A DNA stretch of 47,263 bases, from NCBI GenBank assembly GCA_013003245.1, contig JABDJX010000235.1, positions 1-47,263 on the forward strand. Reading direction: 5' to 3'. The translations under genes were made by a program, and so were the position numbers. Within the stretch, counting starts at the first letter, position 1, and each line of letters opens with the position of its first letter. This document shows positions 29,526 through 38,910 of the stretch, piece by piece. The notes under the pieces were generated by a model. It worked only from the letters and a program-made list of their open reading frames with translations. It searched no databases and was not told the DNA's origin. Source of the DNA: Silicimonas sp. Lineage in GTDB: Bacteria; Pseudomonadota; Alphaproteobacteria; Rhodobacterales; Rhodobacteraceae.

Positions 29526-30070
29526 TGCACCAGGTCCTCTTCACCAAAGCAGCCAACGGCCGTTTCTGCCTCAGAGAACCGGCCTTTCACGACCAGCATC
29601 ACCGCAGCAATCAAGGTCAGCCAGGCCACAAGCGCAAACCAGACCCACCCAAGGAACCACGGCGTCTGCACCCAGGCAAGCGGTGTCTCCAGCGGGGTGT
29701 TGGCGCGCGAGGAATTTGCCAGTGACCGCTCCAGCACCGGCCAGCATTTAAAGGCAATCAGCGTCACCGTTGCCGTCAGCACGGTCATCGAGAACAAATC
29801 GAACACAGCGCGCCCCATCTGCCCGGTGCGGCGACGCAGCAGATCGATGCGCACATGCCCCAGCTCCAGAAGCGTGAAGGCCATCCCCCAGGATGTAGCG
29901 ATGGCCATGACGTATCCTGAAATCTCGTCGGTTCCCCCGATGGAAGATCCCAATCGCCGCAATACGATATCCACCAGCACGATCAGAGCGCAGGCCATCA
30001 AAAGGATGCCTGTCAAAAGCGCAATGCCGTGGTTCAGCCGGCGAAGAGTGTGCAGCAATCGGTCTTCCAT
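29522..30070 (-). CDS. TRAP transporter small permease subunit (DctQ-like)
   Basis: 182 aa, 4 TM, adjacent to DctM; AIATSWGMAFTLLELGHVRIDLL. Confidence 0.93.
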   Translation of the reverse strand: MEDRLLHTLRRLNHGIALLTGILLMACALIVLVDIVLRRLGSSIGGTDEISGYVMAIATSWGMAFTLLELGHVRIDLLRRRTGQMGRAVFDLFSMTVLTATVTLIAFKCWPVLERSLANSSRANTPLETPLAWVQTPWFLGWVWFALVAWLTLIAAVMLVVKGRFSEAETAVGCFGEEDLVQ

Positions 30071-30085
30071 GGGGGTCCCCTTCGT

Positions 30086-31114
30086 TTAGCCGCCGATTGT
30101 CACGCCAACGGTTTCGCCCACGCTTGCGTTCCAGCGCTCGGCCCAGTCGCCACCGGCACGCTCGGCCCAGTCCGGCAGCACTTCGTTCACCAGAACGTCA
30201 CGCGCCTTGGCAAAATCAGCGTCCGAGACCTCGACCAGCGCCATGCCGCGCGCGTCACCCGATGGGCACGCCCCATTGCCGGTTAGGCAGGCAATGTCAT
30301 TTACCAAAGCATCCTGCGCGCTGTCCCATGCCGGGTCCTCAAACTCGGATTTGATCTGCGCCGAGATCAGCTCCTGCGTCTCAGCACTCAGGCTATTCCA
30401 CTTGTCCATGTTCATTGCGGTGACCACGCTGTCCCAACCGCCCAGCGGGATCGGCAGCAGGTGCGTTGAAACCTCCCACCACCCGGCTGAATAGCCAGAC
30501 CCTGCACCGGTAACGGCGCAATCCACAACGCCTTTTTGCAGCGCGCCGGGCACTTCCGAGAAGCTGACGTTCACGCCTTCCGCCCCAAGCGCTTCAAGGA
30601 ATTTCGCCGTCATGCGGCCACTGGCGCGCACCTTTTTGCCTGCCAGATCGTCCAGACCGTTGATCTCGGCATTGCAGAACACCACCTGAGGTGGATAGGG
30701 CGCCACGGCCAGAACCTTGCTGTTAAAGCGCGCGGCATAGATGTCATCGACCATCGGACGGGCTGCGGCGACCATCGCACGCGCCTCGTCAGCTGTCAGC
30801 GCCAGAAGCGGCACGTCGAGCCCCTCCAGTTCAGGCGCATCGGCAACGGCATAGTCCGCCACGGTCATCGCCACGTCATATACCCCGTCGCCAAGCAGGC
30901 GAAACACGTCGCCCACACCAAGGTTCATCTGGTTGTGCGTTGTCAGCGAGACGTTGAAATCACCCGCCGCAGGCAAGGTTTCGCCCCAGAACGGTGCTTC
31001 GTACTGAATGTGCAGCGGCAGACCCGACCAGCTGCCGACAACCGAAAGATCCTCGGCTATGGTGGGGGTTGCAAGAACAGATGTCGCCATCAGGGCGGCA
31101 AAAGTGCGTTTCAT
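30086..31114 (-). CDS. TRAP transporter substrate-binding protein (DctP-like)
   Basis: Signal peptide MKRTFAALMATSVLATPTIA; GKKVRASGRMTAKFLEALGAEGVNVSFSEVPGALQKGVVDCAVTG. Confidence 0.94.
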   Translation of the reverse strand: MKRTFAALMATSVLATPTIAEDLSVVGSWSGLPLHIQYEAPFWGETLPAAGDFNVSLTTHNQMNLGVGDVFRLLGDGVYDVAMTVADYAVADAPELEGLDVPLLALTADEARAMVAAARPMVDDIYAARFNSKVLAVAPYPPQVVFCNAEINGLDDLAGKKVRASGRMTAKFLEALGAEGVNVSFSEVPGALQKGVVDCAVTGAGSGYSAGWWEVSTHLLPIPLGGWDSVVTAMNMDKWNSLSAETQELISAQIKSEFEDPAWDSAQDALVNDIACLTGNGACPSGDARGMALVEVSDADFAKARDVLVNEVLPDWAERAGGDWAERWNASVGETVGVTIGG

Positions 31115-31134
31115 GGTGTTCTCCTTGTTGGATG

Positions 31135-31956
31135 TCATTGTGTTTTGATTTCATTGGGTGACAGCACCGGGATTTCGGCATCCTCGGCGACATCGGTGAT
31201 CAGCATGTGACCGGGTTTATGGGTGATACACAGCGGCAGGCGTGCATTTTCCAGCGCCACCTGCGGGGTCACACCGCAGGCCCAAAAGACCGGCACATGG
31301 CCCTCGGGCACCGGTGCAGGGTCGCCCCACTCGGGCTTTCCCACATCGTCGATGCCCAGACCCGCCGGATCGCCCCAATACACGGGCGCCCCATGAGCCA
31401 AAGGATAGCGGCGCGAAATCTCGGCGGCCTCTTGGACGCGATCTTCGGGAATTGCACGCATCGAGACGACCATTTTGCCCGAAAACGGACCTGCAGGCAC
31501 GGTCTCGACGTTCGAACGGAACATCGGCACGGTTTTGTCGTTGTCGATGTGCCAAAGCGGGATACCCGCCTCCTGCAAAGCGCGCTCGAAGGTAAAGGAA
31601 CAGCCAAGCGCGAAGACAACGAAATCATCCTGCCAGATATCAGTGATGTCGGTGACCGATCCGTCAAGCTTGCCATCGCGGTAGATATTATAGGCGGGCA
31701 CATCGGTGCGAATGTCGATATCGCGGCCCATCGTGTGCATCATCGGATCGCCGGTGTCCGACACGCCGGTCAGCGGACAGGGCTTTGGATTGCGCTGGCA
31801 AAAACGCATGAAGTCAAGTGCGTAACGCTCTGGCATAATAGCCAGATTTGCCTGCAGATATCCCTGCCCCAGACCCGCCGTGTGGGATTGGTAGCCGCGA
31901 CTTCTGATTGCGGCCCGCACGTCTGCCAACGGACTTTTTCGAAGTATTTCATACAT
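31135..31956 (-). CDS. DUF1445 / D-glutamate cyclase-like putative hydro-lyase
   Basis: GYLQANLAIMPERYALDFMRFCQRNPKPCPLTGVSDTGDPMM, FALGCSFTFERALQEAGIPLWHI, FWACGVTPQVAL, HKPGHMLITD motifs. Confidence 0.85.
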   Translation of the reverse strand: MYEILRKSPLADVRAAIRSRGYQSHTAGLGQGYLQANLAIMPERYALDFMRFCQRNPKPCPLTGVSDTGDPMMHTMGRDIDIRTDVPAYNIYRDGKLDGSVTDITDIWQDDFVVFALGCSFTFERALQEAGIPLWHIDNDKTVPMFRSNVETVPAGPFSGKMVVSMRAIPEDRVQEAAEISRRYPLAHGAPVYWGDPAGLGIDDVGKPEWGDPAPVPEGHVPVFWACGVTPQVALENARLPLCITHKPGHMLITDVAEDAEIPVLSPNEIKTQ

Positions 31957-32049
31957 GGCAATAGGCCCCGGTTCCCTGTGGATAGAGTGAAGGGGATACG
32001 GCATAAAAGCAAATCGATAATACTGACCACAACTGATCAAAAATTTTGA

Positions 32050-32931
32050 TCACCGTCCGGAATACGCCAAGGCGACTTCCAATGCCACTTCTGCTGCCGT
32101 CCCGGTCAGCTGGCTTTTCGGCTCTCGCAGGTAAGACGCGGTGAATTGCAGCGGGCTTGGCACCCATCCAGGATCAAATTCGCGAATACGTCCGGCACGC
32201 ACATAATCCTCGCCAAGCGCGCGGGGCAGAACCGCCACGCCGATATCCGCCTCGACCAGTCGAAAGCAGGCAGACAGCGAGGAGGATGGGAACAGCCGGA
32301 CATCCGGCCCCACACGCTCGAACAGCAATTCCTTGAGTTCCCGAAAAGGGCGCGTGTTGCGCGCATAGGTCATCACCGGGCGGAGCAGCGCATCGCGGTC
32401 ATCGGCGGTTTGCGCAGAGGTGTACCACGCCAGATCAAAGCCCGGCAGGACAATGTTATCGACCGAATACTCGGAAATCGGACCCAAAAGGATCGCCAGA
32501 TCAATTTCGCGGTTCAGCAAGCTGCTGCGCAGGTGGCTGGAGACATCGACGTTCAGCTCGATCTCAAGCTTTGGATGCGCGCCGTGCAGCTTTGAGACAA
32601 GCTCGGGCAGCCAGCACTGCGCGATGGTCTCGGACGCCCCAAGCCGCAACCGCCCCTCGACGCCTGCAGGATCAACCACGTCGCGCTCTACCAGCTCGGC
32701 CAGATGCTCGAACTTTTCGGCATGGGCCAACAGTATCTCGCCCCGCTTGGTCAGCTTCATGCCAGCGGAGGTGCGGTCAAAAAGAGCGCAGGACAACATG
32801 TCCTCAAGGTTCTTGATCCGCGCCGTCACCGCAGGCTGCGTCAGCCCAAGCGCCTGTGCAGCGCGTCGCACACCGCCAAGGCGCACCACGCTCAAAAACG
32901 TCCGCATCTGTTCAATGGTAAACCGCGACAT
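32050..32931 (-). CDS. LysR family transcriptional regulator
   Basis: MSRFTIEQMRTFLSVVRLGGVRRAAQALGLTQPAVTARIKNLEDMLSCALFDRT winged-HTH signature. Confidence 0.96.
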   Translation of the reverse strand: MSRFTIEQMRTFLSVVRLGGVRRAAQALGLTQPAVTARIKNLEDMLSCALFDRTSAGMKLTKRGEILLAHAEKFEHLAELVERDVVDPAGVEGRLRLGASETIAQCWLPELVSKLHGAHPKLEIELNVDVSSHLRSSLLNREIDLAILLGPISEYSVDNIVLPGFDLAWYTSAQTADDRDALLRPVMTYARNTRPFRELKELLFERVGPDVRLFPSSSLSACFRLVEADIGVAVLPRALGEDYVRAGRIREFDPGWVPSPLQFTASYLREPKSQLTGTAAEVALEVALAYSGR

Positions 32932-33007
32932 GGCTAAGTGGTGGCACATTACGTGCAGGTTGGACAGGGCGGCGATAACAGCACTGATTGCGGCTGTTCG
33001 GACGCCA

Positions 33008-33604
33008 TCAGGACAGGATTTTTTGCAATAGCCCTGTCGCTCTTTCGGCTCTGGCAGTGCAGAAATCCTGGTCTGGTGCCGCCTGGCGTCCGATCACCCG
33101 GCGGATTTGCAGATCACCGATCAAAAGGTCGAGATAAAGACCAACTGCCGCTTCGGTGTCCTCAAAAGACAGTTGGCCCTTCTGATGTGCCGCCTCCATC
33201 ACTCGCACCAGAAGCGGCAGAACAGACTCGCGCCCGGCCTGCGAAAGGGTCACCCCAAGCACGCCACTTCGGTCCGCCGCAGCAGCACGGTTCAGCGCGA
33301 TAGCGCGGTCTCCCAACAAAAGTGTCAGCAGTTTAGGCCCAAGAAGCCCAAGAATGGCGAGTGGATCACGATCGGCGGAGAGTTCTGCTTCCAGCAGAGA
33401 TTTGATTTCGGCTGCGTTGCGCGTGACCAGCGCTTTGTAAAGCCCCAGCTTGTCCCCGTACCACTTGTACAGTGTTTCGTTTGAGGCACGCGCCTGCTTT
33501 GCGATGCTTTGCATGGACGTGCCCGCATAGCCCTTTTGTTCAAGAACCTTATAGGCGGCACTCTCAATCTGGTCCTGTCTGATGGTTTTGTTTTCTTCTC
33601 TCAT
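33008..33604 (-). CDS. TetR/AcrR family transcriptional regulator
   Basis: IRQDQIESAAYKVLEQKGYAGTSMQSIAKQARASNETLYKWYGDKLGLYKALV. Confidence 0.94.
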   Translation of the reverse strand: MREENKTIRQDQIESAAYKVLEQKGYAGTSMQSIAKQARASNETLYKWYGDKLGLYKALVTRNAAEIKSLLEAELSADRDPLAILGLLGPKLLTLLLGDRAIALNRAAAADRSGVLGVTLSQAGRESVLPLLVRVMEAAHQKGQLSFEDTEAAVGLYLDLLIGDLQIRRVIGRQAAPDQDFCTARAERATGLLQKILS

Positions 33605-33632
33605 CGAGATCTCCCTCGGGGCTTGACAGTAA

Positions 33633-33678
33633 CCGTAACTAAAATTACGGATACGCACAACCGTAATGTGAATTACAC
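33633..33678. promoter_or_regulatory. two putative TetR operator half-site pairs: CCGTAA-N6-TTACGG (33633..33650) and CCGTAA-N6-TTACAC (33661..33678)
   Basis: Two inverted repeats with identical 6-bp spacing, 28 bp apart, between tetR (-) and 33696 (+). Confidence 0.7.
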
Positions 33679-33695
33679 TTTTGGAGAAATGAAAA

Positions 33696-34079
33696 ATGCC
33701 AGACAACCGTGCCTCTATCGCAGCCCTTTCCAGTTTGATCCTGCTGCAATTGGTGATGCTTTCAGCGCTCTACGCCGACATTGCACCGCATCCGCCAGCC
33801 TCGACGCCGCTCTTCGGCATGGCCCCGTTCATCGCGGCCTCCGTCTCAGCGGCGTTTTCCGCCATCGTTCTTGGCCCGCTCAGCGGAACTTCCGGGCGTA
33901 TCCTGAGCGGCATTGCTGTGTTGCTGGCGCTGGTCTCTTTTGGTCCGCAGAAATATCTCGACGCGCAGTTTGCGCTGATCTGGCCCGCTGTCCTTTCCGG
34001 CCAAATTGCGGCCCTGACAGTGGTGGCGCAGATCGTTGGGTCACTCCGGCGCACGCAGCCTGTGCCACAGCACTCCTGA
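33696..34079 (+). CDS. small multi-TM hypothetical protein
   Basis: 127 aa, about four hydrophobic segments; directly followed by the LysE gene. Confidence 0.6.
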   Translation: MPDNRASIAALSSLILLQLVMLSALYADIAPHPPASTPLFGMAPFIAASVSAAFSAIVLGPLSGTSGRILSGIAVLLALVSFGPQKYLDAQFALIWPAVLSGQIAALTVVAQIVGSLRRTQPVPQHS

Positions 34080-34080
34080 A

Positions 34081-34734
34081 ATGAGCGGACCCATGAACAT
34101 TACACTGATCACATTCGCCTTTGTCGCACTTGTCACCGTCGGCACGCCCGGGCCAACCGTGCTATTGGCCCTCACAAACGGATCGCGCTATGGCTTGCGC
34201 CGTGCAGGCATCGGGATTTTCGGCGCAGCACTTTCTGACATTGTCCTGATCGCCTGCGCAGCCTTCGGGCTTGGAGCCGTGCTGTCAACATCGGCATTCT
34301 GGTTCAGTGTGGTGAAATGGGTCGGTGTGATCTATCTGGCGTGGCTCGGTGTTCAAATGCTGCGCTCTGCCGGACAGGTGCACTCATTGGCAGACGGACA
34401 AGGCATGCCGCTTGAGGACGTCCACGGCACACCACGCCGTGTCTTTCAAAAAAGCTTTCTCGTGGCGGTCACAAATCCTAAAGGCTACCTGTTCTTTGCA
34501 GCCTTCCTGCCGCAATTCATCGTTACCTCGCAGTCTCTTCCAGCACAGTACGCCACGCTGACCTTGATCTTTGTGGTGGTGGATGTGGCCGTCATGGCCA
34601 TCTATGCAGCCCTTGGTGCACACGCCATACGGTTCCTGCGTCAAACAGGAGCGATGTGGCTTGAGCGCGTCTGTGGCGCGACATTGCTGATCCTTGCCGG
34701 AACCCTTGCAAGCTATCGCAACGCAAACGCGTGA
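34081..34734 (+). CDS. LysE family translocator
   Basis: MNITLITFAFVALVTVGTPGPTVLLALTNGSRYGLRRAGIGIFGAALSD, FLVAVTNPKGYLFFAAFLPQF. Confidence 0.95.
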   Translation: MSGPMNITLITFAFVALVTVGTPGPTVLLALTNGSRYGLRRAGIGIFGAALSDIVLIACAAFGLGAVLSTSAFWFSVVKWVGVIYLAWLGVQMLRSAGQVHSLADGQGMPLEDVHGTPRRVFQKSFLVAVTNPKGYLFFAAFLPQFIVTSQSLPAQYATLTLIFVVVDVAVMAIYAALGAHAIRFLRQTGAMWLERVCGATLLILAGTLASYRNANA

Positions 34735-34752
34735 TAACAGGTGTGAAAGTGG

Positions 34753-34835
34753 TGCGGTCGGAGAGACTCGAACTCTCACGAGTGTTACCTCACAGCGACC
34801 TCAACGCTGCGCGTCTACCATTCCGCCACGACCGC
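34753..34835 (-). tRNA. tRNA-Leu (anticodon GAG)
   Basis: Reverse complement GCGGTCGTGGCGGAATGGTAGACGC..CAGCG-TTGAGGT-CGCTG..GAGTTCGAGTCTCTCCGACCGCA: 7-bp acceptor stem, D-arm, variable arm and T-loop of a class II tRNA. Confidence 0.95.
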
Positions 34836-34945
34836 ACAGTCAGGCTTGGTGCGGCGGTAGATAGCGTCGCAGGGGTGGCTTGTGAAGAGGAAATCGCAAG
34901 AAAATGCGGCAGGCACGGCTGCGCGTGGCAGCCGCGCCGATCTTG

Positions 34946-36271
34946 TTACTTTGTGACGTTGAACGACGGCAGCGCTGATGCTGGCTGCACAGGTGCTGTC
35001 ATCGTCCCGGCTTTGCCACCCGTGCCCCAAGAGGACGCGGTGCGGATCAGCTCGGTGCGCTCGGATTGACCGGGCGCGAAGACCGCCGGTTGGCCTGCGT
35101 CCAGCGCATCGATTGCCATGGTGTACCACTGCCCGGCCAGATCGGAGCGTTGTGTCGCCCCAAAGCCCTGGCTCAGGTGGTGACCCATCAGCTCGGCATA
35201 GACCCGCTCGCCCAGTGCTGTCAGCAACAGGCCCGAGCCAATCGCCACGTCCATGTCATCGGTGCGATACCCCACCGAGAGGCAGATTTTGGCGGTTGCT
35301 GCCAGTTGCTGCGGTGCCATGCCGGTGGTCAGAATAAAGCCCGACACGCCCTGCAGCACCTCGCCGCTGGATTTCAGCGACAGGGCCGCGACGTGATCTT
35401 TCATCACAGGGCCAAAGGATTGACACTGTGCGGCGATCTGATCCGTGCCCACGCCCTGAACACCCGAGGCAAGGTCCTCACCCGTGGCAATCGCATAGGT
35501 GCGCGCAAGGCAGAACTGCTCGTTCAGCACCACATTCGGGTCGCTCATGCTCGCCAGTTGGGTGAAGCCGCCATTGGTGTTGGTCAAAAGCGAGACCGTG
35601 TTGCAGTGCGAGGCCAGCGACAGGCCAGAGCCGCCACCAAGGAAATTTGGCAAGGCCGTGCCTTCGTCCTTCAGCGCCATCACCGGTGGTGATGCCACCT
35701 CGGTAGTGGTCGGCGCTGGCTGTGGAGCCACGGCTTGCGGTGTCGGTGCGACCACAACCGTCGTCTGTGGCGCTTGTGGAGCCGGCGTTACAACGCCCGC
35801 CGCCTGATCACGGTACTGCAACAACAGCCCACGTGTGCCAACAGAAGCGATCTGCTGGTTGGTCACAGCGCCGCCGACTATCGCACGATTATAGGACGAC
35901 AGCAGAAAACTCTTTTCGTACTGCGACAGATACCCTGTTGGCGGATACCCCAAAGCGGCCTGATACTGCGACACAGCCGTGCGCGAGCGACGGCCCATCA
36001 CGCCATCGGGCGCACCGGCAGGAAAGCCGAAATAGTTGAGCGCGGTCTGCACTTCGCGGTTCTCGGCACGCGCGGCCGAATAGACCGGCTTGCGGTACAC
36101 CTTGCGCGTGACCGTCCTGCGTTTGTTATTCTCGTTGACAATGGCACCGCCAATGATGCCACCGATCACACCGCCCACAAGCGCATCGCCTGCGTCGGCC
36201 TGGGCCTGCATCGTAGTGGTGGCAAAGAGTGCGGCTGATAGAGCGGCAGCGGTTTTAAAACCGGTTTTCAT
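34946..36271 (-). CDS. secreted peptidoglycan-binding-domain protein
   Basis: Signal peptide MKTGFKTAAALSAALFATTTMQAQA; glycine-zipper GGVIGGIIGGAIV; PG_binding_1-like VQTALNYFGFPAGAPDGVMGRRSRTAVSQYQ. Confidence 0.8.
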   Translation of the reverse strand: MKTGFKTAAALSAALFATTTMQAQADAGDALVGGVIGGIIGGAIVNENNKRRTVTRKVYRKPVYSAARAENREVQTALNYFGFPAGAPDGVMGRRSRTAVSQYQAALGYPPTGYLSQYEKSFLLSSYNRAIVGGAVTNQQIASVGTRGLLLQYRDQAAGVVTPAPQAPQTTVVVAPTPQAVAPQPAPTTTEVASPPVMALKDEGTALPNFLGGGSGLSLASHCNTVSLLTNTNGGFTQLASMSDPNVVLNEQFCLARTYAIATGEDLASGVQGVGTDQIAAQCQSFGPVMKDHVAALSLKSSGEVLQGVSGFILTTGMAPQQLAATAKICLSVGYRTDDMDVAIGSGLLLTALGERVYAELMGHHLSQGFGATQRSDLAGQWYTMAIDALDAGQPAVFAPGQSERTELIRTASSWGTGGKAGTMTAPVQPASALPSFNVTK

Positions 36272-36407
36272 AAAAAGTCTCCCCGTAGCAAATGTATTCA
36301 ACTGGCGCGATTAAACACCGCAAAACCGATTCTGTCGTCCCCAAATCCCGAAATTTCACGATTGATTGGACTTTTCACTGTGCAGGCAAGGCTGTAACGC
36401 GAGAGAT

Positions 36408-37055
36408 ATGGTCGAATGGATCACATCAGACGGGCTGACCGACTATGAAACCGCCCTTGCCGTGATGGAAGCGCGAGCGGCCGACATTCGTGCTGGTAAG
36501 GCGGACGAGGCGATCTGGCTGGTCGAGCACCCTGCCCTTTATACTGCTGGCACCTCTGCCAAGCCCGAAGACCTGACCGATCCTGACCGTTTCCCTGTCT
36601 ATGAGGCCAAACGTGGCGGGCAATACACCTATCACGGACCCGGCCAGCGGGTGGCTTATGTGATGCTCGATGTCTCAAAGCGCGGCCAGGACGTGCGCCG
36701 CTTCGTGCACGATATGGAAGCCTGGATCATCGCCACTTTGGCAGAGTTCAACGTAACAGGCGAGCGGCGGACGGGCCGCGTTGGCGTCTGGGTCACCCGC
36801 CCCGAGAAGCCGCCCCTGCCCGATGGGAGTATGCGCGAAGACAAAATCGCCGCTTTGGGGATCCGCCTGCGCAAATGGGTGTCGTTTCACGGTCTGTCGA
36901 TCAACGTCGACCCGGACCTGTCACACTTTGACGGCATCGTGCCCTGTGGCATTCGTGAGCACGGCGTGACCTCGCTGGTTGATCTTGGGTTGCCGGTGAC
37001 AATGGCCGATGTGGATGTGGCGTTGCAGCGGACGTTTGGTGATGTGTTCAGGTGA
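36408..37055 (+). CDS. lipB: octanoyl-[ACP]:protein N-octanoyltransferase LipB
   Basis: [67 protein letters not shown]. Confidence 0.97.
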   Translation: MVEWITSDGLTDYETALAVMEARAADIRAGKADEAIWLVEHPALYTAGTSAKPEDLTDPDRFPVYEAKRGGQYTYHGPGQRVAYVMLDVSKRGQDVRRFVHDMEAWIIATLAEFNVTGERRTGRVGVWVTRPEKPPLPDGSMREDKIAALGIRLRKWVSFHGLSINVDPDLSHFDGIVPCGIREHGVTSLVDLGLPVTMADVDVALQRTFGDVFR

Positions 37056-37076
37056 AGGGCCGCAGGAAAGGTGTTT

Positions 37077-37101
37077 CTGAAGGGCTGTTTTGTCCCTTCA
37101 G
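37077..37101. terminator. possible stem-loop CTGAAGGG-9nt-CCCTTCAG between convergent genes
   Basis: Perfect 8-bp stem just after lipB; no clear U-tract. Confidence 0.4.
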
Positions 37102-37117
37102 GCAGAGCCAGGGCCAA

Positions 37118-38002
37118 TTAGATCGAAAAGGCATCGGCATTTTTCCGCACCCTTGCGCGGGCCACGGCGGCAAGACCAGCAAGCCCGCCCAAAAGCAAAG
37201 GAAGACTGGCGGGGATTGGAACCTCGGACATATCAACGCGCTCAAAGATCAGCTCTGGGTTGCCAAACGCTTCATCAAGCCCTTCTTCCACACGGATCAA
37301 ACCGACCCCGGGCGCATAGTACTTGAACTCCCGGGCCTCCGGATCAAGCGACGTGGTCTCAAGAATGGCCAGGACGTCTTCAAAAACCGACCCACCTGAT
37401 GTGACCGTTAACCCTGTCGCCCAGATCATCGCCTGATCCAGAGCGGCATCGGCCGGGGACACTTCCTGAAAGTACTCGAACCCTACAACGATCTCTGCGG
37501 GCATGATCCATCCGGGAAGTGCTCCGTTTTCGCCGGCAATCCATGCCGAGGAATTGTTTGTCTCGATCAGATTGCCGTCATCGTCATAAATGTAGTTGAT
37601 CACGTCTTCGCCCATATACCAGACATTTCCGTCGGTATCCTGCGCGTAATAGTCAAAGGTGTCTTCGACCAGCAGGCCATCCTCAAAGGCCAGATCACGC
37701 TGAACTGTTGTCTGGACCCCCAAGATGACGCGTCCGGGGCCGCCAAAGGACAACTGACTTTCTTCAAAGAAGGCCTCGCCGTCTTCGTCGATGCCAGATG
37801 CCTGCACCGTTGTTTGGTAACTTGGGTCCAGAGGGAAATAGGGATTATCAATGGCGGCCCCGGCGTCAAATGTTGCTGCGTCAAAGTCGGGGATAAACGT
37901 GGCAGCAACACTGGCGTGCACGCCTGCCATAGTGAACATTACAGAGGCGCACATGGCCAAACACAACCCTGGCCGTTTATTGAGGCAAACTACAAAAGGC
38001 AT
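37118..38002 (-). CDS. secreted hypothetical protein with VPLPA/VPIPA-CTERM-like sorting signal
   Basis: N-terminal signal region; C-terminus VPIPASLPLLLGGLAGLAAVARARVRKNADAFSI (motif + TM + basic tail). Confidence 0.75.
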   Translation of the reverse strand: MPFVVCLNKRPGLCLAMCASVMFTMAGVHASVAATFIPDFDAATFDAGAAIDNPYFPLDPSYQTTVQASGIDEDGEAFFEESQLSFGGPGRVILGVQTTVQRDLAFEDGLLVEDTFDYYAQDTDGNVWYMGEDVINYIYDDDGNLIETNNSSAWIAGENGALPGWIMPAEIVVGFEYFQEVSPADAALDQAMIWATGLTVTSGGSVFEDVLAILETTSLDPEAREFKYYAPGVGLIRVEEGLDEAFGNPELIFERVDMSEVPIPASLPLLLGGLAGLAAVARARVRKNADAFSI

Positions 38003-38173
38003 GACATTTCTCCTTAATGTGCACAGTGGCAGGCGATAAGGAGAGGCTGCCTTGGACATCGTGCCGCTGACCATCTGACATCCGTTCATCTGCGCCTATT
38101 CTGCGACCTTTCCTACAAATGTCAGATGAATTTCCGGCATTGCGCTATAGTGTGGGCACCAGTGAGGTGTGAC

Positions 38174-38737
38174 ATGAAGATTTCGGTCCATCTGGTCGTT
38201 TACGTGTTTGGCGTTGCCACGGCATTGACCGCGGTTCTGACGGTGATCGATTCCCTTTTGACTGCAGAGCCAATAACCCGGGGCGACGTCGCCACTGATT
38301 TTGTCGAACTGCTGGTTTTGAGCGTCGCCATGGTTGCCAGTGCGGTCGTGGTTGATCGCGTCCGAGGGCTGGAGCAAACCACCTCCCAAATGCGCGCCGA
38401 CCTTGAAGAAGCAGCGCACGCAGGTCGGGCGTGGCGACAGCAAAGCGAGCAAATATTCCAAGGGCTTTCCGCCGCGGTGGCTGCACAGTTTGACGAATGG
38501 GAACTTACGGACGCCGAGGCAGAGGTTGCCGCCCTGATCCTCAAAGGCGTGGCGCTGAAAGAGATCGCGGGCCTGCGCCACACCTCTGAGGCGACCATTC
38601 GCCAGCAGGCTCAGGCCATCTACCGCAAGTCAGGATTGGGCAACCGGTCGGAATTGGCCGCCTATTTCCTTGAGGATCTTTTCGATGTTGCGGGCGCACA
38701 GTTATCAACGACCCGCCTCTCGGAGCCGACACACTGA
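38174..38737 (+). CDS. membrane-anchored LuxR-type HTH protein
   Basis: Two N-terminal TMs, then WELTDAEAEVAALILKGVALKEIAGLRHTSEATIRQQAQAIYRKSGLGNRSELAAYFLEDL (LuxR HTH). Confidence 0.85.
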   Translation: MKISVHLVVYVFGVATALTAVLTVIDSLLTAEPITRGDVATDFVELLVLSVAMVASAVVVDRVRGLEQTTSQMRADLEEAAHAGRAWRQQSEQIFQGLSAAVAAQFDEWELTDAEAEVAALILKGVALKEIAGLRHTSEATIRQQAQAIYRKSGLGNRSELAAYFLEDLFDVAGAQLSTTRLSEPTH

Positions 38738-38910
38738 CGAAAAGCATGACGCACCGCTAAATCCTCACCACCCTTACACAATCCTGTCCCAATCATCTGA
38801 TTGTTTCCAAGAGGAAATCCCGCCCGAAATCGGAGCGCGACCTCTTGTAACGGAACCGTGAGCACCCCATATCCATTGTATACCACGGAATACAATAGAG
38901 AGGCCGAACC

